A stretch of 64,000 bases of DNA, from positions 7,330,607-7,394,606 of the forward strand of contig NC_060258.1 in assembly GCF_921293095.1 (NCBI RefSeq). Direction: 5' to 3'. Below the pieces are notes generated by a model. It had not been told where the DNA came from and did not search any database. It was given only the letters and a program-made list of their open reading frames with translations. Below are positions 12,301 to 21,500 of this stretch, in pieces. The DNA comes from Ischnura elegans (Eukaryota; Arthropoda; Insecta; Odonata; Coenagrionidae). Each line of letters begins with the position of its first letter. Position 1 is the first letter of the stretch. A program made the position numbers and the translations under genes.

Positions 12301-14347
12301 GCTTTTGGTCTTGTTAATCACGCCAAACTTCTCCACAAGTTGAAAAACCTTAATTTTTCCTGTTCCTCACTTAACTGGTTTTACTCCTATCTAAAAGATC
12401 GTCAACAGGCAGTCAAGGACGCGAATGGGAATACATCGCAATGGACTACTGTCCATTGCGGGGTCCCCCAAGGGTCAGTTGTTGGTCCTCTCCTATTTTC
12501 CCTGTATGTCCTTGATCTGCCCAGGTGTATTCTAAACTGTAAATATCTCTTATATGCCGACGACCTACAGATTTATTTTCACTGTCATTTGTATGAGCTG
12601 AATGATGCAATTTCCAAAGTAAATCAGGACGTTCAGGCCATCACTTCATGGGCTGCAGACAATAACTTTGTGCTTAACCCTAGGAAAACAAAATCTATGT
12701 TATTTGGTACCTCAAAACTACTCAAACATGTCGACTTTGATGTTCTGCCCAAGATTTTTGTTGGTGATGCCGAAATATCATATGCAAACTCCGTTAAAAA
12801 TCTTGGAGTCTTATTGATGCCTAATTTGTCTTGGCAAAACCATGTTAAAGCCATCAGCAATAAGATCAACATGATCTTGTTTCAGCTAAAAATTCATAAA
12901 AACCTTATGCCCTCTCATACACGCAAGCAACTTGTATCCTCGTTAATATTCCCCCATATTGATTACTGCTGCCTTGTATATAATGACCTAACCGAAAAGA
13001 TTAACACCCTGATTCAACGGCAATTAAATATGTGTGTTAGGTTCATTTATGATCTTAAAAAAGATGAACATATATCCCCTTATTTCTCTAAATTAGAATG
13101 GCTTAAAGCAAAAACAAGGAGGCAATACATGCTTGCCTCTTTTTTATACAAACTTTTTAATTGCAAACAGCCAGAATACATTATGCAATTTTTTCAGAGT
13201 AAAGAGAAATATCGCAATGTTGTAACTAGATTATCAGCTGATTTTTTAATTGTTCCTCAACATCGAACCACTGCATTTGATAATTCATTTTCAGTTGTTG
13301 GGTCAAGGCTATGGAATGGTATTCCTGAACCAATCAAAACCGCAAAATCACTGATGTCTTTTAAAAATCTAATCTTCACTAAAATGCTATTACAAGAAAA
13401 AATGTAATTGTACCAATATGCCACTATATTCTGTTACAATTTATTTTCTATTTTTTTTGCATGTATCTTATTCTTCTGTGCATTGAGCTCTAATATGAAT
13501 GTAAGCCCTTGTATGTTCTTAGTGGACCATAAAGGTCCAAGAACAATAAATATTTCTTTATTCTTTATTGCTAATGAACTTATTTAATGCTCCATTAACT
13601 TTTGTATCCTAATCAAAGTGCTTTTTAATAAAATTTTCATGCACTAATTTGATGCAGACATAGGTATATCTTAACACTTTGCCCGTCGTGGCTTCATCAA
13701 ATACACGATTAAGTTACTTTTTCACGTTATTGTCTTAACCTGTTGAACCCACAAATACAAACATATTACTAAAGTTTTAAATCTCGTCGATATGAACGTG
13801 AAACTATTAAGGCTTAGCTACACGGTAAACTAATACGAACAAGTTAATATCGACTTACGTGAATGATTTCACATTATTTGTAAGACAGTTACACTAGAAT
13901 TCCAATGAAAAAAAGACGCACTCACCCTTGAGTAATTTATACACGAAACATTTCTCAGTTCTGCGACCGATTTATGACAAACATTTCTGAAATCATTGAA
14001 TTCGATGAGCTTTTCCAAGCACAGTGCACATAAAGTGGCAGGCAGGCCATCTCCCACAGCAACCTAAGAAATCAATGAAAATGTATGCAAGAGACCTCAG
14101 ACATATCGTGGAAAATAAGTTCATAGAACGGAATAAAAAAATAACTCAGGAAATTCATAAAATGTAAACCGTCACTTACTTTTAAGTCGACTAAATCATA
14201 TAAGGCATCCTCTACAGTTATCTGGCTTGCCACAACTGAAGTGAATATGTGGTAATAATAATCATTTTTCTTCATGCAAAGTCTGCACGGGGTACTCTCC
14301 GAATACTTTCCTGAAGACTCCGAGAAATCCCCAATGGTAATACTCAT
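6223..14347 (-). CDS. ZAD-type C2H2 zinc-finger gene, 5' part (gene-level entry, three exons)
   Basis: Minus-strand gene whose first three coding exons are 14347-14180, 14063-13926 and 6390-6223 (168, 138 and 168 nt, all phase 0). Exons 1 and 2 encode a ZAD domain, an arthropod zinc-binding dimerisation module found at the N-terminus of many C2H2 transcription factors. Exon 3 is an acidic linker. The plus-strand gene starting at 15398 has the same three exons with identical lengths and phases, so the two are head-to-head paralogues. The DNA-binding fingers are not in the window and presumably lie beyond position 1. The large second intron contains a LINE in the opposite orientation. The linking of exon 3 to exons 1-2 is inferred from the paralogue and from phase. 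Confidence 0.75.
6391..8263. other. intron sequence, nothing recognised
   Basis: Intron 2 of the minus-strand ZAD gene. It contains short chance open frames. The 6845-7085 stretch is richer in G+C than its surroundings, but I recognise nothing in it. Confidence 0.5.
8264..8524 (+). pseudogene. possible remnant of a transposon-encoded protein (86 codons)
   Basis: An open frame of 86 codons lies antisense to the surrounding intron. The order GDWILAIFRGKMSDAHYIGKI, then PVVCFPRT, then EDITILPKP resembles the C-terminal tails of some insect element-encoded proteins, which end in a segment with FxxPxxxDxxxxxxxDIxxxLPxP. The upstream part and any catalytic domain are missing. It could equally be a chance open frame; I cannot assign a function. 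Confidence 0.25.
8525..10254. other. AT-rich intron sequence, nothing recognised
   Basis: Intronic DNA upstream of the LINE. A loosely repeated phrase (TTGGAGAAGGTATTGGA near 8840, TTGGATAAGGTATTGGA near 9220) suggests an old local duplication; no gene or clear element end is visible. Confidence 0.5.
10256..10545 (+). pseudogene. LINE ORF1, C-terminal fragment
   Basis: In frame with the TAA at 10543-10545 the sequence reads LNRKLYAMARGLKKEGKIKY, then VWIRNGRVFARVHDGGERIS. This is the typical C-terminal segment (FP25K-like) of arthropod LINE ORF1 nucleic-acid-binding proteins. The frame is closed by a TAA at about 10253, just where recognisable ORF1 sequence begins, so the N-terminal part has been lost. 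Confidence 0.75.
10546..13407 (+). CDS. LINE ORF2: endonuclease / reverse transcriptase, probably inactive
   Basis: The polyprotein nicks target DNA and reverse-transcribes the element RNA. The frame is open from 10546, directly after the ORF1 stop; the first ATG is at 10726, but conserved endonuclease residues (NCQS, LTETW) lie before it. The APE-type endonuclease continues with VVYRPPN, IVGDFNAD and SAHDK. The reverse transcriptase follows with RPISILCSLSKCLERIV, SGFRKNFSTQTAL, GVPQGSVVGPLLF and YADD (Tyr610-Asp613 counted from the ATG). The 893 codons after the ATG contain no stop. However, the motif A position that normally holds a catalytic aspartate (DFSKAFD pattern) reads FHFTNAFG, with His at residue 522. 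ORF integrity suggests a recent insertion, but this substitution should abolish polymerase activity. Confidence 0.9.
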   Translation, partial: HTGACSLPAGLPIANEINISLVNCQSLLCHIDEFRVHFSSCVSDIICLTETWLKPNIPDSMVDLSEHYLLRHDRTGKGGGGVGAFIHHRLSSSVLATSSATYECRPEFIVIEVHGINLSKLLLFVVYRPPNVGSLTDIEETYTTFSPNYKNIVIVGDFNADLLRDSCHSSFIRNFIFNYNLHLASTQPTHHTEHSHTLLDLCIVDSPEKLSSFSQFPVPFLSAHDKILLSYSFNSPRLPIPKILYRDLKNFDTAKFQDDLLTFDWNNIFSSSSIDSKLELFNQKFLECINCHAPLRTCAPRRPSAPWLTSDIKQKMKERDISRRIFTRTKSQTAYTEFIVLRNQVKHLVTEAKKKYYATTFSNLTEPNKVWRELRSLGLVQRQNKQPLHELSIDDLNKHFTPAFTFEANNIADIFSLSNLDPLVPYNERNFFFQHVTPHNLRKTLSLSKSNSTGVDGISVKFIKAASTVLLPVILDIYNFSLSSSEFPNVWKYSLITPIQKVKKPTSPSDYRPISILCSLSKCLERIVFQQVTNYLDQCNLHDPYQSGFRKNFSTQTALLKLTDDIRQGIDKRMVTILVLFHFTNAFGLVNHAKLLHKLKNLNFSCSSLNWFYSYLKDRQQAVKDANGNTSQWTTVHCGVPQGSVVGPLLFSLYVLDLPRCILNCKYLLYADDLQIYFHCHLYELNDAISKVNQDVQAITSWAADNNFVLNPRKTKSMLFGTSKLLKHVDFDVLPKIFVGDAEISYANSVKNLGVLLMPNLSWQNHVKAISNKINMILFQLKIHKNLMPSHTRKQLVSSLIFPHIDYCCLVYNDLTEKINTLIQRQLNMCVRFIYDLKKDEHISPYFSKLEWLKAKTRRQYMLASFLYKLFNCKQPEYIMQFFQSKEKYRNVVTRLSADFLIVPQHRTTAFDNSFSVVGSRLWNGIPEPIKTAKSLMSFKNLIFTKMLLQEKM
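13571..13925. other. intron remainder, nothing recognised
   Basis: Short stretch of intron 2 of the minus-strand ZAD gene between the LINE tail and exon 2. It begins with the donor GTGAGT read on the minus strand. Confidence 0.5.
13926..14063 (-). CDS. exon 2 of the minus-strand ZAD gene (second half of ZAD)
   Basis: 46 codons, phase 0 at both ends. On the minus strand the acceptor TTCTTAG precedes GTT GCT GTG GGA, and AGG is followed by the donor GTGAGT. The peptide VAVGDGLPATLCALCLEKL supplies the second Cys-x2-Cys pair of the ZAD zinc site, followed by the usual LxxFxxFxxxC helix (FNDFRNVCHKSVAELR). It matches exon 2 of the plus-strand gene in length and in most residues of the first half. 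Confidence 0.85.
14180..14347 (-). CDS. exon 1 of the minus-strand ZAD gene (start and first half of ZAD)
   Basis: 56 codons, ending at a GTAAGT donor in phase 0. The start at 14347 gives MSITIGDFSESSGKYSESTP before CRLC, exactly the same spacing as in the plus-strand paralogue. An in-frame ATG seven codons upstream (14368) is possible. CRLCMKKNDYYYHIF holds the first Cys-x2-Cys pair; ITVEDALYDLVDLK is the central helix typical of ZAD domains. ZADs bind one zinc ion and mediate dimerisation of insect transcription factors in the nucleus. Confidence 0.85.
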
Positions 14348-15397
14348 GCTTTCACTGCAATGGCTCATTGAATCTGTATACCAGTTCACTCCAACAAATC
14401 ATCCACGTATCACTCAGTAATTTCCAAATTCCTAATACATTAAGATCATTTCCATGACGTACACCAATGCAAAAACATTAGACTTATCAAGGAAAAGGGC
14501 GTAATAAGTTCACATTTAAATCGGACTTCATAAAGAAATCACATAGCAGCAGAGTAAACAGCAAACGATTCACAAGAATTGAACCTTATTTACACCTTGT
14601 AACTGACCAGGTATGCTAGGTTTAGTTCTGATACCGAACTTTAGTTGCGTATTAAACCGCTAGAGGATAACGTATTCAACAGGCCTTCAACCCAAACTAG
14701 GTATTTTCAACGATTAGTGGCATAATTTTGGGATTTATTGAGAAATATCATTCATGAATATTTTTAAACGACTAATTCTACATCATATAAAGTTTAAAGT
14801 AATTTTTAGATTAAAAAAGCGCAAATGGAATATGAGCTTGTGCAAGCCGAAGTTGGCCTTAAATTCCGTATCTGGACAAATTATTGAATTAATATTTACG
14901 AAAGACAGTTATTTTACAACAAATTGAAAAAAATTATGAATAACAATGCATTGTCTATTTATTTTATCAAATGGAAAGAAAATTGTCTTCAAACGCGTAT
15001 GTTTGGCCTGTACTATAGGTCTGCTGTTGGCGGATAAAATGGCAACTAGAATCATCGACTCTATACTGAGGTGTGCTTGTATTGTCATATATTAACAAGT
15101 AATGTTGTGGATCAATATTTGTTGTGTATGTGTCCACGGAATTTGTAATCGTGTCCAAAATTGTTGAAAATATTCTCGGTCCATTCTATTTCGTCCTGGT
15201 ATATCTTTCAGGCGATTCATTAATTGTTGGCTTTTATGTTCCTTTCGTTGAGCATTCTAAGGTATTTTCATTTTCTCACATACTCGTAGTGAATGCAGTT
15301 TCCTTGCCGGATTTTGTGATGTTGGTCAATGCTGAGTGGATGATTTCTTTGACGATAGACCTGTTTTAAATATTGATTGATATTTTGAAGCGAAAAG
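14348..15397. promoter_or_regulatory. shared upstream region of two divergent ZAD genes
   Basis: The start codons of the two head-to-head paralogues are 1050 bp apart, so both promoters must lie here unless non-coding first exons lie elsewhere. The segment is AT-rich. I see no convincing TATA box or long internal symmetry. Open frames at 14967-15158 (minus) and 15124-15369 (plus) overlap each other, lack motifs and are probably chance. Promoter function is inferred from position only. Confidence 0.45.
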
Positions 15398-15565
15398 ATG
15401 AGTCACACCAGTGGGATTTTCTCGGATTCTTCTGGAAGGAGTTCAGAGATTGACCATTGCAGACTCTGTATGAAGAATCACGAGTTTTATTACAACATAT
15501 TCTCTTCGAGTGTAGCGTGCAAAATAACTGTGAAGGATGCCCTACATGATTTAGTCGGTTTATAT
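15398..15565 (+). CDS. exon 1: start and first half of ZAD
   Basis: Begins at ATG 15398, preceded by an in-frame TGA only 12 nt upstream, which fixes the start for this exon. 56 codons run to the donor GTAAGT in phase 0. The peptide has SDSSGRSSEIDHCRLC, with the first zinc-binding Cys-x2-Cys, then ITVKDALHDLVGLY. Identical in length and phase to exon 1 of the minus-strand paralogue. Confidence 0.88.
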
Positions 15566-18500
15566 GTAAGTTACATGTTATTATATACACGGTACATGTT
15601 ATCGATTTTCTTTAAAATGCTGCTTACTTCATTATGTTTTCCATGATAATTCCTAATGCTGTTGACGTTTAACTTGTTTATTAACCACTCAGATTGCTGT
15701 GGGAGATGGCCTGCCCGCTACCATGTGTCCACTGTGTTTGAAGAAACTGACGGAGTTCAGTGTTTTCAAAAAGACTTGTTTAGAGTCAAACGCATTTCTG
15801 AGAAAAAGTTTGACGAGAAAATGCTTCAGGGTGAGTACTTTTCGTTTTTTCTTATTTGAAGACTGGAGTAGTATAAATGTTGCACAGTTAAAAGTGACTC
15901 TCTTTGGTTTTTGTCTACAATAGTAGGAATCTAAGGAGAAAATGTTTGCTGACAGAAATAGTTACAGCATAAATTCTCAAGGATTATCTCAATATGACTA
16001 TAGATTAGTCGCTCGGTGACACAATTAGAGAAATATACAATGTTTTACAACTGCCGGTGACCATTAAATCGAATAGTAACTAAAAAGGCACTTCGATTAA
16101 CGATCAAAAGATAATTTAGCATACCTCTTGTTAATCTACAATTGTAGGGATATGTAAGGCCCTCAAACATGGTTTACGTAAAAGTGATAATAGTCCTATT
16201 TCCCATAAACGGTTTTTCCGCACCTGTGAATCCTTGGAAGGGTCATATTAATGTTGGAGTTGGTTTTTCAGTGGCAACTAATGAAGACATTTTGTCTTCT
16301 GGCAAAACTGAGTGTGTGCTAAACAATGATATCCTGGTAAGCATAGCATTCAAATGCACTATTTATCAACTGAAAAGGCAATCTACCCACTAGGCTGTAC
16401 CGCACTACCTTTTTAAGTATTTGATTAGGTAATCGGAGCATGCTAAATTGAACCAACAAATCCCTGACGATTTGCTGCTAAAAAATGAAGTGTCAGAGAC
16501 CCGGAAATTTTTATGCGTTGTCAAATAAAGTCTCGTATGCATGCAAACATATTTTCTTTCTTTTGTTCGGGGCCTCTTCCTCACCTTTAACTGTGATCTC
16601 ATGAGGCTAAGGTTATTTATAATTAAGCATCTTTGCTACGTTTCGGAAATTCATTGTTTTTATTCAAGGCATTTCATGGTGGGTACAATGAAGGCATGAT
16701 GGGCAAAATATTGGAAATTAATTTAAGTGCGCAAAAATTATCCTAGAAAACATATTCATCTATGGGTGTAAAATAAAAGCAATTAGGATTTTTGATGTGA
16801 TACATCTTATCCGTAATTGCTAACTCTAATTTACATATAAAATATTCCTATATTTGAATATTATTTTTATATTTGCATTTCTGTTAGTGCCTTCATTAAA
16901 ATTACTTGTATTTTTTGTTATAAAAACAGTTTCTTTAAAAAATCTCTCAGAAAAACTGTATTTTAAAAATGCATTATAAAATTTGAAAGCTTCCTTTAAC
17001 ATTGGTGGTTAGCAATTTTAAATATAACCTTAGTACAAAAAAGTTTAAAGGTTAACTGTATGATATTGGCCTGCAACTTTAAATATGACCTTGGTATAAA
17101 TAAGTTAAAAGGTTACCTGTGTTGGGAAATACATTTTTAGGTACATTTTTTCATCCCGCATAACAGCCTTCAAAATCGTGGAAAATACATGATATGCAGA
17201 AGGTTGCCCCATAATTACACCTGGTCAGATTCTCCAACACCATCTTCGCTGAAATTTCATTGTTCGAGTTTTCCAGGAGCTGTATTATGTATCTCCAAAC
17301 CGATCAGTGAGGCACCGATCGTTGGGTGGGGCGTCACACTGACTCCTGTTAGCAGTCGTGTGATTCTGTACGAACCAAAGTGGTACAGCACGAACAAGTA
17401 AAAGAGAGATCATCGATAGCCGTATGGACACCAAAAATGTATCAGAATGGCCACCGCGTAGGGGGTTTCATTAATCCCCCGTGCACATTGTACATTTTAT
17501 TTTGTTTTTCCCTCATCAACAAATAAATATGAGGCTTTCTGCAATGTTTAATCTTTGTCAACCTTTGAATAGGCCAGTATAATTTACTTTATCATCAACT
17601 ATTGATTACCTTAACAAAAATATAAGGTATTGGTTAATAAATATGAAGTCTGCCACCATTTCATGACTTTCTCTCATTGATAATATCACTTTCACTCACT
17701 TGGAACAGGCTTTATTTCACTCTATCATAATTTATTTACTCCCTTCACATAATAAAAGAAAAAGATAATTAGAAATAAAATGGAGAAAGAGATAAATTGT
17801 CACAAACCTCTTTCATGACTTGGTGATGAGGGGAAAACGAAATAAAAGACACGAATTGCATGGGGTATTCATGGAACCGACTAGTCGGTGGCCGTTTAGA
17901 CACCTTTTTTGTGTTGGTATGGCTAGCAATGATCCTCTGTTTTCACGTCGGTGCTGCACCCATCATCTTCATAAAGAATCGCAGGACTGCTTACCGCAAT
18001 TCTCTATGATGTCCCACCTGGCCAATCGGAGCCACACAGATCAGTTTGGAGATACAGAATACGGCCCCTGACCCGGTGGAATTCCTGAGTAACCTTCCAC
18101 AGATGTCTAAGCTTGGAAAACCTGTGATAACACTTTATATGATATGCATGTGTGGAAAGTTTATTGCATTCTTAATTTTTTGGGGCTATCGACTTTATTA
18201 AGGTGTAATAATGTATGATCAAAGTATTTAAATTCCTATTATATATTTTGATGTCAATTTCTTGAAACCTTATTTTTATCTGTTTTGATGACATTCGTGT
18301 AGTGATTGTGTAATAATTTGAATGGGATACTGTTATAATTTGTGGATGAATTTTATTCTTTGAGTTTGAAGTGTGGTAGCAGAAATTTTTTCTAAGTACT
18401 TATTGGAATGGTTAATGTTTTTTGCTCATATTTTTCTAAAGTGTATTTAAGTTTATGCAGATAACTGTGTTGAGAAATTTTTCATGTAATTGTAGAGTTA

Positions 18501-21500
18501 AAGATTTTGTTTCCTAGGTGTATGTATTTATTTTGTATTTAGTGGTTCATTTGATTAATAATTTAAAAATCTAGGTGATTAATAAGTTTCTGTCCACCCT
18601 ATGATAAAAACGGAGCTATGTATCCAAATTTCTAATGGGTTACATATAAAAGGAAGGAAGCTGTCCATCGTTAGGTGCAATTTTTCTGTATAATTGTGGC
18701 AGAGCTTGAATCATGATGGTTAAAGTGTTCATCTTCTGAGGTTATGCATGAATGAAGCCAATTTTCAATGTATTCACGTGGGTGCAAGTGCGGACCTGTC
18801 AGACCATGTACCATCAAATGGGACAAGTAATAATCAGACAGTGCAATGCCTGGAGGATTTGCGGGCAACATTTGGCCTTTACATTTGATTATTTCCAGCT
18901 AGGTTGTAATGGATTTTTTAATGTGAGGTGGATCATTTATATGCTTTATAATTACTGTTGAATCATTGGAAACTCAAGATCCTTGCTTAACACTAAATTA
19001 CCAACGCATGCAATGGCTTGGTGGGTAACTCCAAACACAAAGCAAACTCTTCTTAAGTTTTCCATTCGTCTTCTTCAAGCAATGCCTCCAATTAAGTTTC
19101 TTTGAAGGCTTTTGGTCTTCCTTCAAATGGACGGTCATCATCATTAGAATTACTGTGGTTGAAGCAGTGATACCAATCATTTAACGTTGTTTCTTGTGTA
19201 GCAGCATCTCGGTTAACTTAATGGGACTCTTGATGAACTTTATCCCCTCTTTTCTTTTAATGAAAGAAGGAAGTCATTTCCTCCCACAAATGATGGTTAA
19301 TTGGCTCAAACTTCGAAATTTTCTCACAACACTAAGTATCTATTACCGAGATGTATTCATCATGGTCATCGAGCTGCTTGTCTACCAAATGTCTTAGCTT
19401 GAGTCATGATGTTTCTGGTACTTCAAAAACGACAAGCAATCAGTGCTAAAGCCATCTATTGACAGACAGCAGGAACTTTGCATATCGCATAATACATAAT
19501 TGTTGTATGATTGGTTTAGCTTGTTTTAAGGCTAATAGTATCAGTGTTACTTAAAAAACAGTTTCATAAAAAATATATGGAAAACAAGATGGTTTTGAGG
19601 TTTCTTTTCTTTCTGCATAAATATGACACCCAGTATTCTCCTCCAGATTTTATATATTTAAATATTAACAGGAAGTCTAGGACATAATGAATGCATTGAA
19701 AACATATTCCACTTGTTTTTCCTCAAGTGTACTGAAGAGAAAAGGTGAAATAGTGATTTTGGCCTAACAAAAGCCACTACTCCAAACATTTTAATTGCGG
19801 AAGCAAATGGTGTGTTATAGGAAGAAACTCGATTAATTACTTTATTATCACAAAAATTTGAATCATTTATCTTTAGCTTGATTTCTCGTAATTTGAAAAA
19901 TGATATATCTGAGTGATCTACATTGTGTATTGTACAGTTTGCATTGAAGAGCCGGCTATCATGGCACAAATAAATTTAAAAAAGACGCTGAATGAACTCG
20001 GAATATCAGGGATCTTCCGGCTAAATTTTATTTCAGTCGGCACTGTAGCTTTTCAGTGATTGATTAATAGGTGTGCAGACAACTCTCCATTTTTACATGA
20101 AGCCAGATACATTATGTTCAGCATTCTTTTTTGCAATGCTCTAGTGCATCCCATGTATGTGTTTTTGAGGAGATAAGTGTTTTGTCACTGTTACTTTGTC
20201 TGCAGAGTTTTGAAAGAGAAGGGGCAGTTGATGACAATTTGGGGCCTTCTGTGGAGACTACGGACTGCATTCAAGACGTGATTGAAAACAATACACAGCT
20301 CACTTGCTCAGCCCAAGCCACTGAAATATACATTCCTGTGCCAGACTGCCTACTTCCCAGGGATGACAAGTTGGTAAGTTTTATTCTTATACACAATAAA
20401 ACCTATATTGATGCACCGTCAGTTGTGCAAATTTCTCAGTCGTATGAAGAAAGATAGTATGTCCGTCATAATAGTAAGTATTTCAACTGGAAGTCACTAA
20501 CATATATGCAACCGTTAGTGGTTGTACTTTTCTAGTAGTAACACATAAGGTAGAAATTCGAACCATACAAATCTTTTTTCATACAAGTCAATAACAGTTG
20601 TACAACGCTGCTAATCTGTTGAGAGAAATGTTTCTTATCCTGTGGAGTAGACTTTTGGATACCCTTTTCAAATATCTGTTTAAGCCATAGGTGGTGGCTA
20701 TTACCAGGTTGTGTCTCATGATTGCCCTCTTATTTGTTCAAGCCATCTTCCTCCTTTAATTCTACTAAGGAATTAGCATAAATTGTTGTGGCACCTCTTT
20801 ATAAGCCTAGGTAAAGAAATGATAAAGACAATTCAATGTCCACTGGAACCTTGATCTATCATTCCCGCTGTTGTGCCCCTACTGTAAGTGACCAAAACTC
20901 TCATTCAAACCTACAAAACTATCATTGAACGTGATCTTGGTGAAGCAGCTCCCCGTCCTTGTTTGGAAATTAATATTCTAGAGTTTGATCTTTGAGTTGC
21001 AAGAATCTCACGATTATTTTGACCAGCTGGAGTGGTCTCACTTAAAATAGGAGTTTTCATTATCGAATGAGGGAATTATTGTTTTGCCATTTTATGTTGA
21101 AATGAGATTATTGTTTTGCTTTCATTGGGTGACGCCCATTTTTCTCATATAGTTTCTAGTAGTGAAAGAGGAGAACGAAGGTCACCTCAGTGAGGAGAAT
21201 AATCCCATGCAGTACACGTCCGATCCAGCTGGAATTTCCAGTGATGTGTCAGACCCATTGACGACTGATGACCTGGTGAGTGTAGTTTTGCCAAGTGTAA
21301 TCCAATTTTCCTCTGGCACATTGTCATTCCTTTATGCATTATTTATTTATACCTCTCAGCAGAAACGTACTGCATTTTGCCTTGCCTTTTCAATCATGAA
21401 CAACTACGGAAGAGCTTTCATGTTTGAATCATTAACATTAAATGTAATGAACAGATTTGGTGTATTTTGCCAAACTGACCGTTAAACTCACTGAGCAAGT

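Larger units (their letters stand above)
10255..13570 (+). mobile_element. non-LTR retrotransposon (LINE) of the CR1/jockey group, 5'-truncated
   Basis: The element contains the end of ORF1 (to 10545), a complete ORF2 (to 13407) and a short 3' untranslated region. It ends in TTTCTTTATTCTTTATT after an AATAAA rather than in a poly(A) tail. Short A/T-rich terminal repeats instead of poly(A) are usual for CR1/L2-type LINEs. The 5' end is truncated inside ORF1, as is common for LINE insertions. It lies in intron 2 of the minus-strand ZAD gene, in opposite orientation to the host gene. I found no clear target-site duplication. Confidence 0.9.

Noticed and set aside
15124-15369. 81-codon hydrophobic open frame between the two ZAD genes
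   Set aside because: It overlaps an open frame on the other strand, has no motif and lies in the presumed promoter spacer.
21162-21485. Reading exon 4 as a stand-alone 107-codon gene
   Set aside because: The frame runs past a good donor into AT-rich intron; the exon copy at 35206-35325 also ends at a donor at the same point, so the exon model is better.
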